A stretch of 38,120 nucleotides of DNA from Rhodovarius crocodyli (GTDB lineage Bacteria > Pseudomonadota > Alphaproteobacteria > Acetobacterales > Acetobacteraceae), in the NCBI GenBank assembly GCA_945901085.1, contig CAMDJV010000034.1, positions 1 to 38,120 on the forward strand. The letters run 5' to 3'. This document shows positions 25,677 to 33,206 of this stretch, piece by piece; within the stretch, counting starts at the first letter, position 1, and every line of letters begins with the position of its first letter. A program made the position numbers and the translations under genes. The notes beneath the pieces were generated by a model. It saw only the letters and a list, made by a program, of their open reading frames with translations. It was not told where the DNA came from and made no database searches.

Positions 25677-26564
25677 GTGACGCATTCCCAAGCCCTGCCC
25701 GCCTCCGCCGCCGCCATTATGCTCGCACTCTGCCTCGCCTGGGGGCTGAACATGGTGGCGATGAAACTGGGCACGGCGGGAATTTCGCCGGCCTTGCAAG
25801 GTGCCATGCGTTCGGCCGGTGCAGCCCTGCTATGTTGGCTGTGGTGCCGGCTGCGCGGCGTGCCATTGGCGCCGCTGCTGGGCGCCTCGCTGCTGCCGGG
25901 CCTCGCGGTGGGCGTGATCTTCGGGCTGGAATTCGGCGCGATCTTCATCGGCGCGGGCCTGACCTCGGCATCGCGTGCGGTGCTGTTTTTATATGCAGCG
26001 CCGTTCTTCGTCGCCCTCGGCGCCCATATCTTTGTGCCGGGCGACAGGATGACGGCGCGGGCCGCGTCGGGCCTGCTGGTTGCCTTTGCCGGGCTGGCGG
26101 TGGGGCTGCTGGATGGGCTGCAGGCCGAGGGTTCGGTGGCGGGGGACCTGCTTTGCCTGGTCGGCGCAATAGGCTGGGCCTGCACCACGGTGGTCATCAA
26201 GGCCACGCGGCTGCGCCATGCGCCGGCGGAATACGCCATGCTGTATCAACTGGCGGTGAGCGTGCCGGTGCTGCTGGCCCTCTCCCTATTGCTGGCCGAG
26301 CCAGGCATTTTTGCCCCGACACCTTTGATATGGGCCAGCATGGCCTATCAGACGGTGGTGGTCGCCTTTGCCAGCTATGTCGCCTGGTTCTGGCTGGTCA
26401 AGCGCTATGCCGCCTCGCGGCTTTCCGCCTTCAGCTTCCTCACGCCGCTCTTTGGTGCGCTGGCGGGCTGGGCGTTTCTCGGCGATCAATTGGGCCCGCT
26501 CTTTCTTGTGGCGCTGGGGCTGGTGAGTGCGGGCATCCTGCTGGTGAATTCCCAGCCGCGCTGA
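25677..26564 (+). CDS. EamA / DMT-family transporter
   Basis: About 295 residues with two EamA repeats giving roughly ten transmembrane helices. The first begins ASAAAIMLALCLAWGLNMVA, the second VAGDLLCLVGAIGWACTTVV; SAFSFLTPLFGALAGWAFLG is the conserved proline-containing helix 9. These carriers mostly export metabolites or amino acids. GTG at 25677 (VTHSQALPASAAA) is taken as start because it gives the standard length; the open frame reaches back to 25611. Only about 77 nt separates it from the divergent binding-protein gene. Confidence 0.9.
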   Translation: MTHSQALPASAAAIMLALCLAWGLNMVAMKLGTAGISPALQGAMRSAGAALLCWLWCRLRGVPLAPLLGASLLPGLAVGVIFGLEFGAIFIGAGLTSASRAVLFLYAAPFFVALGAHIFVPGDRMTARAASGLLVAFAGLAVGLLDGLQAEGSVAGDLLCLVGAIGWACTTVVIKATRLRHAPAEYAMLYQLAVSVPVLLALSLLLAEPGIFAPTPLIWASMAYQTVVVAFASYVAWFWLVKRYAASRLSAFSFLTPLFGALAGWAFLGDQLGPLFLVALGLVSAGILLVNSQPR

Positions 26565-26676
26565 AAGCGCAGTGTTTTCTTGTTCACGGCGAAATCCGGC
26601 GCAGCAACCACAATCAGTTGCCTCAATCTTGGTCATTTCCGTTTCAAATCGGCAAGAATCTCTTCGGACCTCCCAG

Positions 26677-26703
26677 CATTCTAAATCCATTGAAATTAGA
26701 ATG
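26677..26703. promoter_or_regulatory. Dyad upstream of urtA, possible operator
   Basis: CATTCTAA (26677-26684) and TTAGAATG (26696-26703) are exact reverse complements with 11 nt between, half-site centres about 19 bp apart, ending 56 nt before the urtA ATG. This fits a two-fold regulator site. The whole 195-nt leader before urtA is AT-richer than its surroundings. I could not fit a sigma-54 (TGGC-N9-TTGC) promoter, which would be expected for an NtrC-controlled urea importer. Confidence 0.35.
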
Positions 26704-26759
26704 GCGATTGCGAAGGCGGGCCGCGGACGGCACGTCGGTATCTCGAAGGACCGTTGAGA

Positions 26760-27995
26760 ATGAAGACTCTCCATTTTGGTCGCCGCAGCGCGCTTGCAGC
26801 GGGCACCGCGCTGGCCCTGCCTGCCGTCCACTCCGCCTCCGCCCAGGCGGCGCCGATCAAGGTGGGCGTGCTGCACTCCCTGACCGGCACCATGGCGATT
26901 TCCGAAACCGCCCTGCGCGACACCGTGCTGATGATGGTCGAGCAGCAAAATGCCGCCGGCGGCATCCTGGGCCGTCGCCTCGAGGCCGTGGTGGTTGACC
27001 CCGCCTCCAACTGGCCGCTCTTCGCCGAAAAGGCGCGCGAATTGCTGGCGGTGGCGAAGGTGGACGTGACCTTTGGCTGCTGGACCTCGGTGAGCCGCAA
27101 ATCGGTGCTGCCGGTGTTTGAAGAACTGAACGGTTTGCTGTTCTACCCGGTGCAGTATGAGGGTGAGGAACAGTCGCGCAACGTGTTCTACACCGGCGCC
27201 GCGCCCAACCAGCAGGCCATCCCGGCCGTGGAATACCTGATGTCGGCCGATGGTGGCGGCGCGCGCCGCATTGCGCTGCTGGGCACCGATTATGTCTATC
27301 CCCGCACCACCAACCGCATTCTGCGCGGCTTCCTGAACAGCAAGGGCATCAACGATGCCAATATCATGGAAGAATACACCCCCTTCGGCCATAGCGACTG
27401 GCAGGGCATTGTCGCGCGGGTGAAGGCCTTCGCCGCCCAGGGCGTGAAGACGGCCATCGTCTCCACCATCAATGGCGACGCGAATGTTCCGTTCTACCGC
27501 GAATTGGGCAACCAGGGCATCAAGGCCGAGGATATCCCCTCCGTCGCCTTCTCGGTCGGCGAAGAAGAGCTGGCCGGCATCGATACCCGCCCGCTGGTGG
27601 GCCATCTGGCCGCCTGGAACTACTTCATGTCGGTCCGTTCGCCGGCGAACACCCAGTTCGTCAGCGGCTGGCACCGCTTCATCGGCAATACCCGCCGCGT
27701 GACCAATGACCCGATGGAAGCCACGCTGGTTGGCTTCAAGATGTGGGCCCAGGCCGTGACCGCCGCCCGCACCACCGCGGTCGATCCTGTGCGCGAAGCG
27801 ATGTATGGCCAGAAGGTCGCCGCCCCCTGCGGCTATGAGCTGGAAATGCACCGCAACCACCACCTCTCCAAGCCGGTCATGATCGGTGAAGTGCAGGCGG
27901 ATGGCCAGTTCAACATCGTCTGGCGCACCCAGGGCCCGATCGTGGCTGAAAACTGGAGCCCCTTCATCCCCGAGAATGCGAACCGCCGCCGTTGA
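26760..27995 (+). CDS. urtA: Urea/short-chain amide ABC transporter substrate-binding protein
   Basis: A 411-residue periplasmic binding protein. Signal peptide MKTLHFGRRSALAAGTALAL to SASAQA, then PIKVGVLHSLTGTMAISETA, the UrtA hallmark. FGCWTSVSRKSVLPVFEELN, LFYPVQYEGEEQSRNVFYTG and LGTDYVYPRTTNRILRGFL are UrtA/AmiC-type features that line the amide pocket. The start at 26760 has AAGGA about 9 nt upstream. It is the first of five urt genes in the canonical order; urtB begins within its stop codon. Urea is the usual ligand; formamide or other small amides are possible. Confidence 0.95.
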   Translation: MKTLHFGRRSALAAGTALALPAVHSASAQAAPIKVGVLHSLTGTMAISETALRDTVLMMVEQQNAAGGILGRRLEAVVVDPASNWPLFAEKARELLAVAKVDVTFGCWTSVSRKSVLPVFEELNGLLFYPVQYEGEEQSRNVFYTGAAPNQQAIPAVEYLMSADGGGARRIALLGTDYVYPRTTNRILRGFLNSKGINDANIMEEYTPFGHSDWQGIVARVKAFAAQGVKTAIVSTINGDANVPFYRELGNQGIKAEDIPSVAFSVGEEELAGIDTRPLVGHLAAWNYFMSVRSPANTQFVSGWHRFIGNTRRVTNDPMEATLVGFKMWAQAVTAARTTAVDPVREAMYGQKVAAPCGYELEMHRNHHLSKPVMIGEVQADGQFNIVWRTQGPIVAENWSPFIPENANRRR

Positions 27996-29536
27996 ACTCA
28001 CTTCGCGTCCTGTGTCTCCTCTGCGCCATGGCGGCTTCCGCCATGGCGCAGCCCAGTTTTGAGACCCTTCTTCCCCGCCTGGGCGAAAGCTTTGGCGCCA
28101 CCGCCGAAGCCGCCGAGGCGATGGGTGCCATGGGTGACCCCCGCGCCCTGCCGCTGCTGCGCGCCCTCAATGATAACCGCCTGGGCCGCACAGCCGATGG
28201 CCGCCTGGTGATCGATGGCCGCGATGCGCTGACCGGCGAAGCTGCCCCCTCCCCCGCGGAATTGCTGCGCATCAACAACCGTGTTCGCGTGGCACTGCGC
28301 GGTGCCATGGGCCGGCTCGCGATCGTATCGCCCGATGCGGCCGAGCGTGCCGCCGCGGCCGAAGCGGTCTTCCGCACCAGATCGGCTGAGAATGTGCCGC
28401 TGCTGGAGGCCGCTCTGGCGCGCGAGGCTCTGCCCGATATCCGCGCCCGCCTGGAATTGGCGCTCGGTGCATCACGGCTGATTTCCAACGATCCTGCGGG
28501 CCAGCGGGCCGGCGTGGCCGCCCTGGCCCAGGCCGGCACCGCCGATGCCCGCAACCTGCTGCTGGAGGTGCGCGCCAGCCGCACCGAACTCGCAGCCGAG
28601 ATCGACCAGGCCATCGCCGCCATTGACGGCAAGCTGGCCTTCCGCCGCGCCGCCGAAACCCTGTTCCAGGGGCTCTCGCTGGGCTCGGTGCTGCTGCTCG
28701 CCGCCCTCGGCCTCGCCATCACCTTCGGCGTGATGGGCGTGATCAATATGGCGCATGGCGAGATGGTGATGCTGGGGGCCTATACCACCTTCGTGGTTCA
28801 GGAGGCGCTGCGCAGCACCGGCATGGCCGCATGGTCGCTGCCGCTTTCCGTGCCAGCCGCCTTTGTCGTCACCGCCGCCATCGGCGTGGCGCTGGAACGG
28901 GGTCTGATTCGCCACCTCTATGGCCGGCCGCTGGAAACGCTGCTGCTCACTTTTGGCATTGGCATGATGATTCAGCAGAGCGTGCGCCTGGTCTTTGGTG
29001 CGCAAAACCGTGAGGTGTTGAGCCCGGCCTGGATGCAGGGCTCGCTCCTGCTGCCCGGTGGCATCGCCGTCACCCAGAACCGGCTTTGGATCATATTTTT
29101 CGCCCTGGCCGTGCTGGTGGCGGTGATGGCGGCCATCCGCTTCACCCGCTTTGGCCTGCAAATGCGCGCCGTGGTGCAGAATCGGCGCATCGCCGCCACC
29201 ATGGGTATCCGCACCGGGCGGGTGGATGCCGCAACCTTCGCGGTCGGCTCGGGCATTGCCGGCATCGCTGGCGTGGCGCTCAGCCAGATCGACAATGTCT
29301 CGCCCAATCTGGGTACCGGCTACATCATCGATAGTTTCATGGTCGTGGTCTTCGGCGGGGTGGGCTCGCTCCTGGGCACGCTGGTGGGGGCCATGACGCT
29401 GGGGCTGACCAATAAGCTACTGGAGCCCTATGCCGGGGCGGTACTGGCCAAGGTGGCAGTGCTGGTGGGGATTATGATTTTTATTCAGCGCAGGCCCAAA
29501 GGGCTGTTTGCGCTGAAGGGGCGGGCGGCGGAATGA
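27992..29536 (+). CDS. urtB: Urea ABC transporter permease UrtB (TTG start)
   Basis: A 514-residue permease. The start is TTG overlapping the urtA stop (TTGA); only this start gives a full signal peptide, MNSLRVLCLLCAMAASAMAQ, whereas the next ATG (28028) would cut it. Residues about 20-210 form the soluble N-terminal domain with alpha-helical repeats seen in proteobacterial UrtB (AMGDPRALPLLRALNDNRLG). From about 225 on is the LivH-like membrane domain: FGVMGVINMAHGEMVMLGAY, GVALERGLIRHLYGRPLETL and SFMVVVFGGVGSLLGTLVGA. Together with UrtC it forms the channel. It is followed by an odd 160-nt AT-rich spacer before urtC. Confidence 0.95.
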   Translation: MNSLRVLCLLCAMAASAMAQPSFETLLPRLGESFGATAEAAEAMGAMGDPRALPLLRALNDNRLGRTADGRLVIDGRDALTGEAAPSPAELLRINNRVRVALRGAMGRLAIVSPDAAERAAAAEAVFRTRSAENVPLLEAALAREALPDIRARLELALGASRLISNDPAGQRAGVAALAQAGTADARNLLLEVRASRTELAAEIDQAIAAIDGKLAFRRAAETLFQGLSLGSVLLLAALGLAITFGVMGVINMAHGEMVMLGAYTTFVVQEALRSTGMAAWSLPLSVPAAFVVTAAIGVALERGLIRHLYGRPLETLLLTFGIGMMIQQSVRLVFGAQNREVLSPAWMQGSLLLPGGIAVTQNRLWIIFFALAVLVAVMAAIRFTRFGLQMRAVVQNRRIAATMGIRTGRVDAATFAVGSGIAGIAGVALSQIDNVSPNLGTGYIIDSFMVVVFGGVGSLLGTLVGAMTLGLTNKLLEPYAGAVLAKVAVLVGIMIFIQRRPKGLFALKGRAAE

Positions 29537-29547
29537 AACCGTTAAGC

Positions 29548-29683
29548 ATGGGGGAAATGAATTTCCCCGTTCGACATATATGTCGAACCCCCATTCTTTT
29601 TCTTTTATGTAATTGGCGCGACTTCGCAGCCAGCGCCAATAATTCAAAAATAAAACAAGGGGGTCCGGGGGAATTCATTCCCC
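29548..29683. repeat. AT-rich spacer with four inverted repeats inside the urt operon
   Basis: Between urtB and urtC lie: GGGGAAAT-ga-ATTTCCCC (29551-29568); the 20-bp palindrome GTTCGACATATATGTCGAAC (29569-29588), itself bracketed by ATGGGGG (29548-29554) and CCCCCAT (29588-29594); ATTGGCGC (29612-29619) with GCGCCAAT (29633-29640); and GGGGAAT-tc-ATTCCCC (29668-29683). The first and last are inverted versions of each other, like the ends of a miniature element. T-rich DNA (TTCTTTTTCTTTT) follows the second palindrome. Base composition differs sharply from the surrounding genes. No other adjacent pair in this operon has a spacer: all overlap. Confidence 0.7.
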
Positions 29684-29696
29684 TGGTTGTCGACCC

Positions 29697-30743
29697 ATGA
29701 GACGCGCCATCCTCCTGGCTTGCATCTGCACCCTGGCCGCCCTGCCATTGCTGAACATGCTGCCCACCGACAACCCGCTGCATGTCTCTGACTTCATCAT
29801 CACCATCGTCGGCAAATGGCTGTGCTATGCCATACTGGCGCTCAGCATCGATCTGGCCTGGGGCTATGCCGGCATTCTCTCGCTGGGCCATGGCGCGTTT
29901 TTTGCCCTTGGCGGCTACGCTATTGGCATGCATTTGATGCGCCTCATCGGGCCGCGCGGCGTTTATGGCCATCCCATCCTGCCGGATTTCATGGTCTTTC
30001 TTGGCTATACCGAGTTGCCCTGGTTCTGGTGGGGCTTCCAATCCTTCCCCTTCGCCATGGCCATGGCGCTGGCGGTGCCTGGGCTGCTGGCCTTTGTGGT
30101 GGGCTATCTCGCCTTCCGCAGCCGCATCACCGGTGTGTATCTCTCCATCCTGACCCAGGCGCTGACCTATGCGCTGATGTTAGCCTTCTTCCGCAATGAT
30201 ATGGGCTTTGGCGGCAATAACGGCTTTACCGATTTCAAGGAGTTGCTGGGCTTTTCGCTTAATACGTCCAGCGCGCGGATGGGGCTGTTCTATGCCTCGC
30301 TGCTCGCGCTGGTGGTGGCCCTGGCGCTTTGCGCCAATATCGTTGGCTCCAAGCTCGGCCGGGTGTTGGTCGCGGTGCGCGATGGGGAAAGCCGGGCGCG
30401 CTTCTTGGGCTATGACACATTGCAGCACAAGCTTTTCATCTTCGTGCTTTCGGCCATGCTGGCCGGCCTCGCCGGCGCGCTCTATGTGCCGCAGGTGGGC
30501 ATCATCAATCCGGGCGAATTCAGCCCCGGCAATTCGATCGAGGCGGTGGTCTGGGTGGCCTTTGGCGGCCGCGGCACGCTGGTCGGTGCCATACTGGGCG
30601 CCTTCTCGGTCAATGCGCTGAAAACATGGTTGACCTCAGTGGCGCCCGACCTCTGGCTCTTCGTGCTCGGCGCCATTTTCGTGGCGGTGACGCTTCTGCT
30701 GCCGCGCGGCCTTATCGGCCTGCTGGAGGGGCGCCGGAAATGA
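29697..30743 (+). CDS. urtC: Urea ABC transporter permease UrtC
   Basis: A 348-residue LivM-like permease with about ten helices. It opens MRRAILLACICTLAALPLLN and has the conserved CYAILALSIDLAWGYAGILS, LGHGAFFALGGYAIGMHLMR, GVYGHPILPDFMVFLGYTEL, DMGFGGNNGFTDFKELLGF and SAMLAGLAGALYVPQVGIIN. The last two are UrtC-specific features. No ribosome site is seen before ATG 29697, where the sequence ends in the inverted-repeat spacer. Stop overlaps urtD start by ATGA. Confidence 0.95.
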   Translation: MRRAILLACICTLAALPLLNMLPTDNPLHVSDFIITIVGKWLCYAILALSIDLAWGYAGILSLGHGAFFALGGYAIGMHLMRLIGPRGVYGHPILPDFMVFLGYTELPWFWWGFQSFPFAMAMALAVPGLLAFVVGYLAFRSRITGVYLSILTQALTYALMLAFFRNDMGFGGNNGFTDFKELLGFSLNTSSARMGLFYASLLALVVALALCANIVGSKLGRVLVAVRDGESRARFLGYDTLQHKLFIFVLSAMLAGLAGALYVPQVGIINPGEFSPGNSIEAVVWVAFGGRGTLVGAILGAFSVNALKTWLTSVAPDLWLFVLGAIFVAVTLLLPRGLIGLLEGRRK

Positions 30744-31471
30744 ACTCCCTCTATCTCGATGGCGTGACCGTCATGTTCGATGGCTTCCGCGCGCTGAACA
30801 ACCTCTCGCTCATCATCGAGCCGGGCGAATTGCGCGCCATTATCGGCCCGAACGGCGCGGGCAAGACCACGATGATGGATGTCATCACCGGCAAGACCAA
30901 ACCCACCACCGGCACGGTCAAATTCGGCAATCATGACCTGACCCGGATGGATGAGCCGCGCATCGCCATGCTGGGCATCGGCCGCAAATTCCAAAAGCCC
31001 ACGGTGTTCGACGCACTCACGGTCTTCGAAAATCTCGAACTCGCGCTTAAATCCCCGCGCGGGCCTCTCGCCTGCTGGCGCTGGCGCCTGGCCGGCACCG
31101 CCCGGCAGAAAATCCAGGCCACGCTCGATGAAATCGGCCTGCCCGACCGCGCCCAGGACCTGGCCGGGCTGCTGAGCCATGGCCAGCGGCAATGGCTGGA
31201 GATTGGCATGCTGCTGATGCAGGAGCCCGAACTCCTTCTGGTGGATGAACCGGTGGCCGGCATGACCGACCAGGAAACCGAACACACCGCAGCCCTGCTC
31301 AAGCGCATCGCCGGCACCCGTTCGGTGGTGGTGGTGGAGCATGATCTTGAATTCGTCCGCGCGCTGGGCCGGCGCGTCACCGTGCTGCATGAGGGATCAA
31401 CCCTCTCCGAAGGTTCGATCGACCATGTGCAGAACGACCCCCGCGTGATCGAGGTGTATCTCGGCCGATGA
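30740..31471 (+). CDS. urtD: Urea ABC transporter ATP-binding protein UrtD
   Basis: A 243-residue LivG-type ATPase. Walker A GPNGAGKT at 36-43, signature LSHGQRQWLEIG, Walker B ELLLVDEPVAGM and switch VVVVEHDLEFVRAL. The start at 30740 overlaps the urtC stop; the frame is open back to 30626 inside urtC and that extension was rejected. It energises urea uptake together with UrtE. Stop overlaps urtE by ATGA. Confidence 0.95.
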   Translation: MNSLYLDGVTVMFDGFRALNNLSLIIEPGELRAIIGPNGAGKTTMMDVITGKTKPTTGTVKFGNHDLTRMDEPRIAMLGIGRKFQKPTVFDALTVFENLELALKSPRGPLACWRWRLAGTARQKIQATLDEIGLPDRAQDLAGLLSHGQRQWLEIGMLLMQEPELLLVDEPVAGMTDQETEHTAALLKRIAGTRSVVVVEHDLEFVRALGRRVTVLHEGSTLSEGSIDHVQNDPRVIEVYLGR

Positions 31472-32163
31472 CGCTCTCCGTCAACAATATCAACCTGTTT
31501 TATGGCGCCAGCCACTGCCTGCGCGGCGTGACGCTGGGCGCTGTGCCCGGCAGCATCACCTGCGTGCTGGGGCGCAACGGGGTGGGCAAATCCTCGCTGA
31601 TGCGCTCCATCATGGGGCTCGAGCGGGTGCGTTCGGGCAGCATCATGTGGGAAGGGCGCGACATCACCACCCTGCCCCCGGCCGAGCGCGCCCGCGCCGG
31701 CATAGGCTATGTGCCCCAGGGGAGGGAGATTTTTCCCTTCCTCACCGTGCGCGAAAATATTGAAACCGCGCTGGCCGCAGCACCGCGCGGGGCTTCCGTG
31801 CCCGATGATATTTTCGACCTTTTCCCAATCCTGAAGGATTTTCTCCGCCGGCGCGGTGGCGATCTTTCGGGCGGGCAACAGCAGCAATTGGCCATCGCCC
31901 GCGCGCTCACCGCGCGGCCACGCCTGCTCATCCTTGATGAACCCACCGAGGGCATCCAGCCCAATGTCATCAAGGATATCGCCCGCGTTATCCGCCATCT
32001 GGCCAAGGATCGCGGCATGGCGCTGGTGCTCGTCGAGCAATATTTCGATTTTGCCCGCTCATTGGCCGACCGCATCGCGGTGATGGTGCGTGGCGAGGTG
32101 GCGCTGGAAGGCCCCGCGCATGAATTGGATGATGAGGCGGTGCAAAAACTCCTCACCGTGTAG
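31468..32163 (+). CDS. urtE: Urea ABC transporter ATP-binding protein UrtE
   Basis: A 231-residue LivF-type ATPase. Walker A GRNGVGKSS at 35-43, GYVPQGREIFPFLTVRENI (Q-loop region), signature LSGGQQQQLAIARAL, Walker B LLILDEPTEGIQPNVIKDIA, switch ALVLVEQYFDFARSL. Last gene of the urt operon; no urease (ureABC) or amidase follows. Its 3' end overlaps the convergent lytic transglycosylase gene by 11 nt. Confidence 0.95.
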   Translation: MTLSVNNINLFYGASHCLRGVTLGAVPGSITCVLGRNGVGKSSLMRSIMGLERVRSGSIMWEGRDITTLPPAERARAGIGYVPQGREIFPFLTVRENIETALAAAPRGASVPDDIFDLFPILKDFLRRRGGDLSGGQQQQLAIARALTARPRLLILDEPTEGIQPNVIKDIARVIRHLAKDRGMALVLVEQYFDFARSLADRIAVMVRGEVALEGPAHELDDEAVQKLLTV

Positions 32164-32905
32164 CCAGGCGCTGCGGCAGCAATGCCGCCACCCGGCCATT
32201 GAGCGCCACCGGGGCGGCACGATAGGCATCAAGCCCCCTGCCGCCCTGGCCCGGCCCAGCGCTCCCCTGCATGGGGATGATCCGCGCATTCTCGCCGCCA
32301 TTGGACAGGCTGGGCGCCATGCCCGGGCTAAGCCTGGCCATCACCGGCCCCGGCGGGTTGCTCGCAAGCCTCGCCACCTCCTCCGGCCAGGCCGCCACCA
32401 CCCGGGCGCGATAAGCCTCCGCCAGATTGGGGGTCTGGCTGTGGTAATGGCTGGCTGAGAGCATCCAATCCCGCCGCGTCTCATTCAAACGGTTGAGGAA
32501 GGCAGCGGCGTAACGGGCATTGGCCAGCGGCTCGAAGGCCTCCTCCAGGCTGGCAAAGGCCTGCGGGTGATGATGCAAATTGATCTGCATGCAGCCAATA
32601 TCGATCACCCTGACGCCGCGGGCCTGCAATTCCCGCACAGCGGCAATGGCTGCCGGGGCATTGGGGAAAAATCTGCCCTGCCCCTCGGCATTGATCGTCC
32701 AGGGCCAGGGGCCGAAGGCACCGGTCTCGGGGTTGCGCCGCCCGGATTCCACCCTCCCTATCGCCTGCATCAACCCGGCAGGAATGGCGGCATCCCGCTC
32801 CACAGCGGCGATGGCGCTGCGGCAGAGCTGGGTGGGCTCGGCTCGCGCCAGCAGCGGCGCCAGGGTGAGCGAGACAAGCAGGGCAATCCGAGGGAAAATT
32901 CGCAT
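32153..32905 (-). CDS. Lytic transglycosylase (SLT domain) family protein
   Basis: A 250-residue secreted protein. Signal peptide MRIFPRIALLVSLTLAPLLA (ARAEP). The SLT fold is seen in AIPAGLMQAIGRVESGRRNP with the presumed catalytic E53, then GAFGPWPWTINAEGQG and VIDIGCMQINLHHHP, then FEPLANARYAAAFLNRL. Such enzymes cleave peptidoglycan between MurNAc and GlcNAc. This version has GPWPWTINAEG in place of the usual GLMQ stretch, as in the transglycosylases tied to secretion or conjugation, but no such system is present. It overlaps urtE by 11 nt tail to tail. Confidence 0.85.
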   Translation of the reverse strand: MRIFPRIALLVSLTLAPLLARAEPTQLCRSAIAAVERDAAIPAGLMQAIGRVESGRRNPETGAFGPWPWTINAEGQGRFFPNAPAAIAAVRELQARGVRVIDIGCMQINLHHHPQAFASLEEAFEPLANARYAAAFLNRLNETRRDWMLSASHYHSQTPNLAEAYRARVVAAWPEEVARLASNPPGPVMARLSPGMAPSLSNGGENARIIPMQGSAGPGQGGRGLDAYRAAPVALNGRVAALLPQRLATR

Positions 32906-33024
32906 GCCCTGGCCTGGGCAAGCCTTATGCCACCGCTCAGCCTTTCAAGCCGGGTAGCAATGCGAAAATGTCATGCTGCAATGCAAAATATCGCTTGCAT
33001 ACGAACGATCTATGGCCTAATTAT

Positions 33025-33121
33025 CCATTCAGCAGCGAGGGAGCACGCTCTCTTGTCTGCCTTTCTTGGACGTTTCCTCCCTTAACTTGGTGGGGGCCCT
33101 CGGGTCCCCACCATTTTTTTT
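33025..33121 (+). ncRNA. Candidate small RNA with anti-Shine-Dalgarno motif
   Basis: The 301-nt gap between two genes ends in a strong intrinsic terminator (33088-33121), but no protein gene lies upstream on this strand to be terminated. A hairpin GAGGGAGC/GCTCTCTT (33037-33054, two G-U pairs) is followed by an unpaired stretch holding TTCCTCCC (33074-33081), complementary to ribosome binding sites, then the terminator. A 5' hairpin, an exposed CCUCCC and a terminator is the plan of several alphaproteobacterial trans-acting sRNAs (AbcR and related). A weak promoter, TTGCAT (32995-33000) with AATTAT 18 nt later, would start it near 33030. It could instead be a leader that attenuates the downstream monooxygenase gene. 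Exact ends are guesses. Confidence 0.45.
33088..33121 (+). terminator. Intrinsic terminator
   Basis: TGGTGGGG (33088-33095) pairs with CCCCACCA (33106-33113), with an inner CCC-TC-GGG extending the stem, directly followed by eight T (33114-33121). It is the clearest Rho-independent terminator in the window and sits 85 nt before the monooxygenase start, on the same strand. Confidence 0.85.
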
Positions 33122-33206
33122 GTGAGCGGCCCCAGCGGCCGGGCCTCTGGACGTGGCGAGGATTCTGCCGCTGAATGGCGTCTCTGTTCCTAGAAAGCGC
33201 TTTGCA

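Noticed and set aside
26286-28001. 571-residue open frame on the minus strand across urtA
   Set aside because: It is antisense to urtA and the DMT gene, rich in His/Arg/Gly as expected from high-GC shadow frames, with no recognisable domain.
32968-33174. 68-codon plus-strand frame before the monooxygenase, possible leader peptide
   Set aside because: It runs through the terminator hairpin and its T-run as Phe codons, has no run of one amino acid as in attenuator leaders, and no ribosome site.
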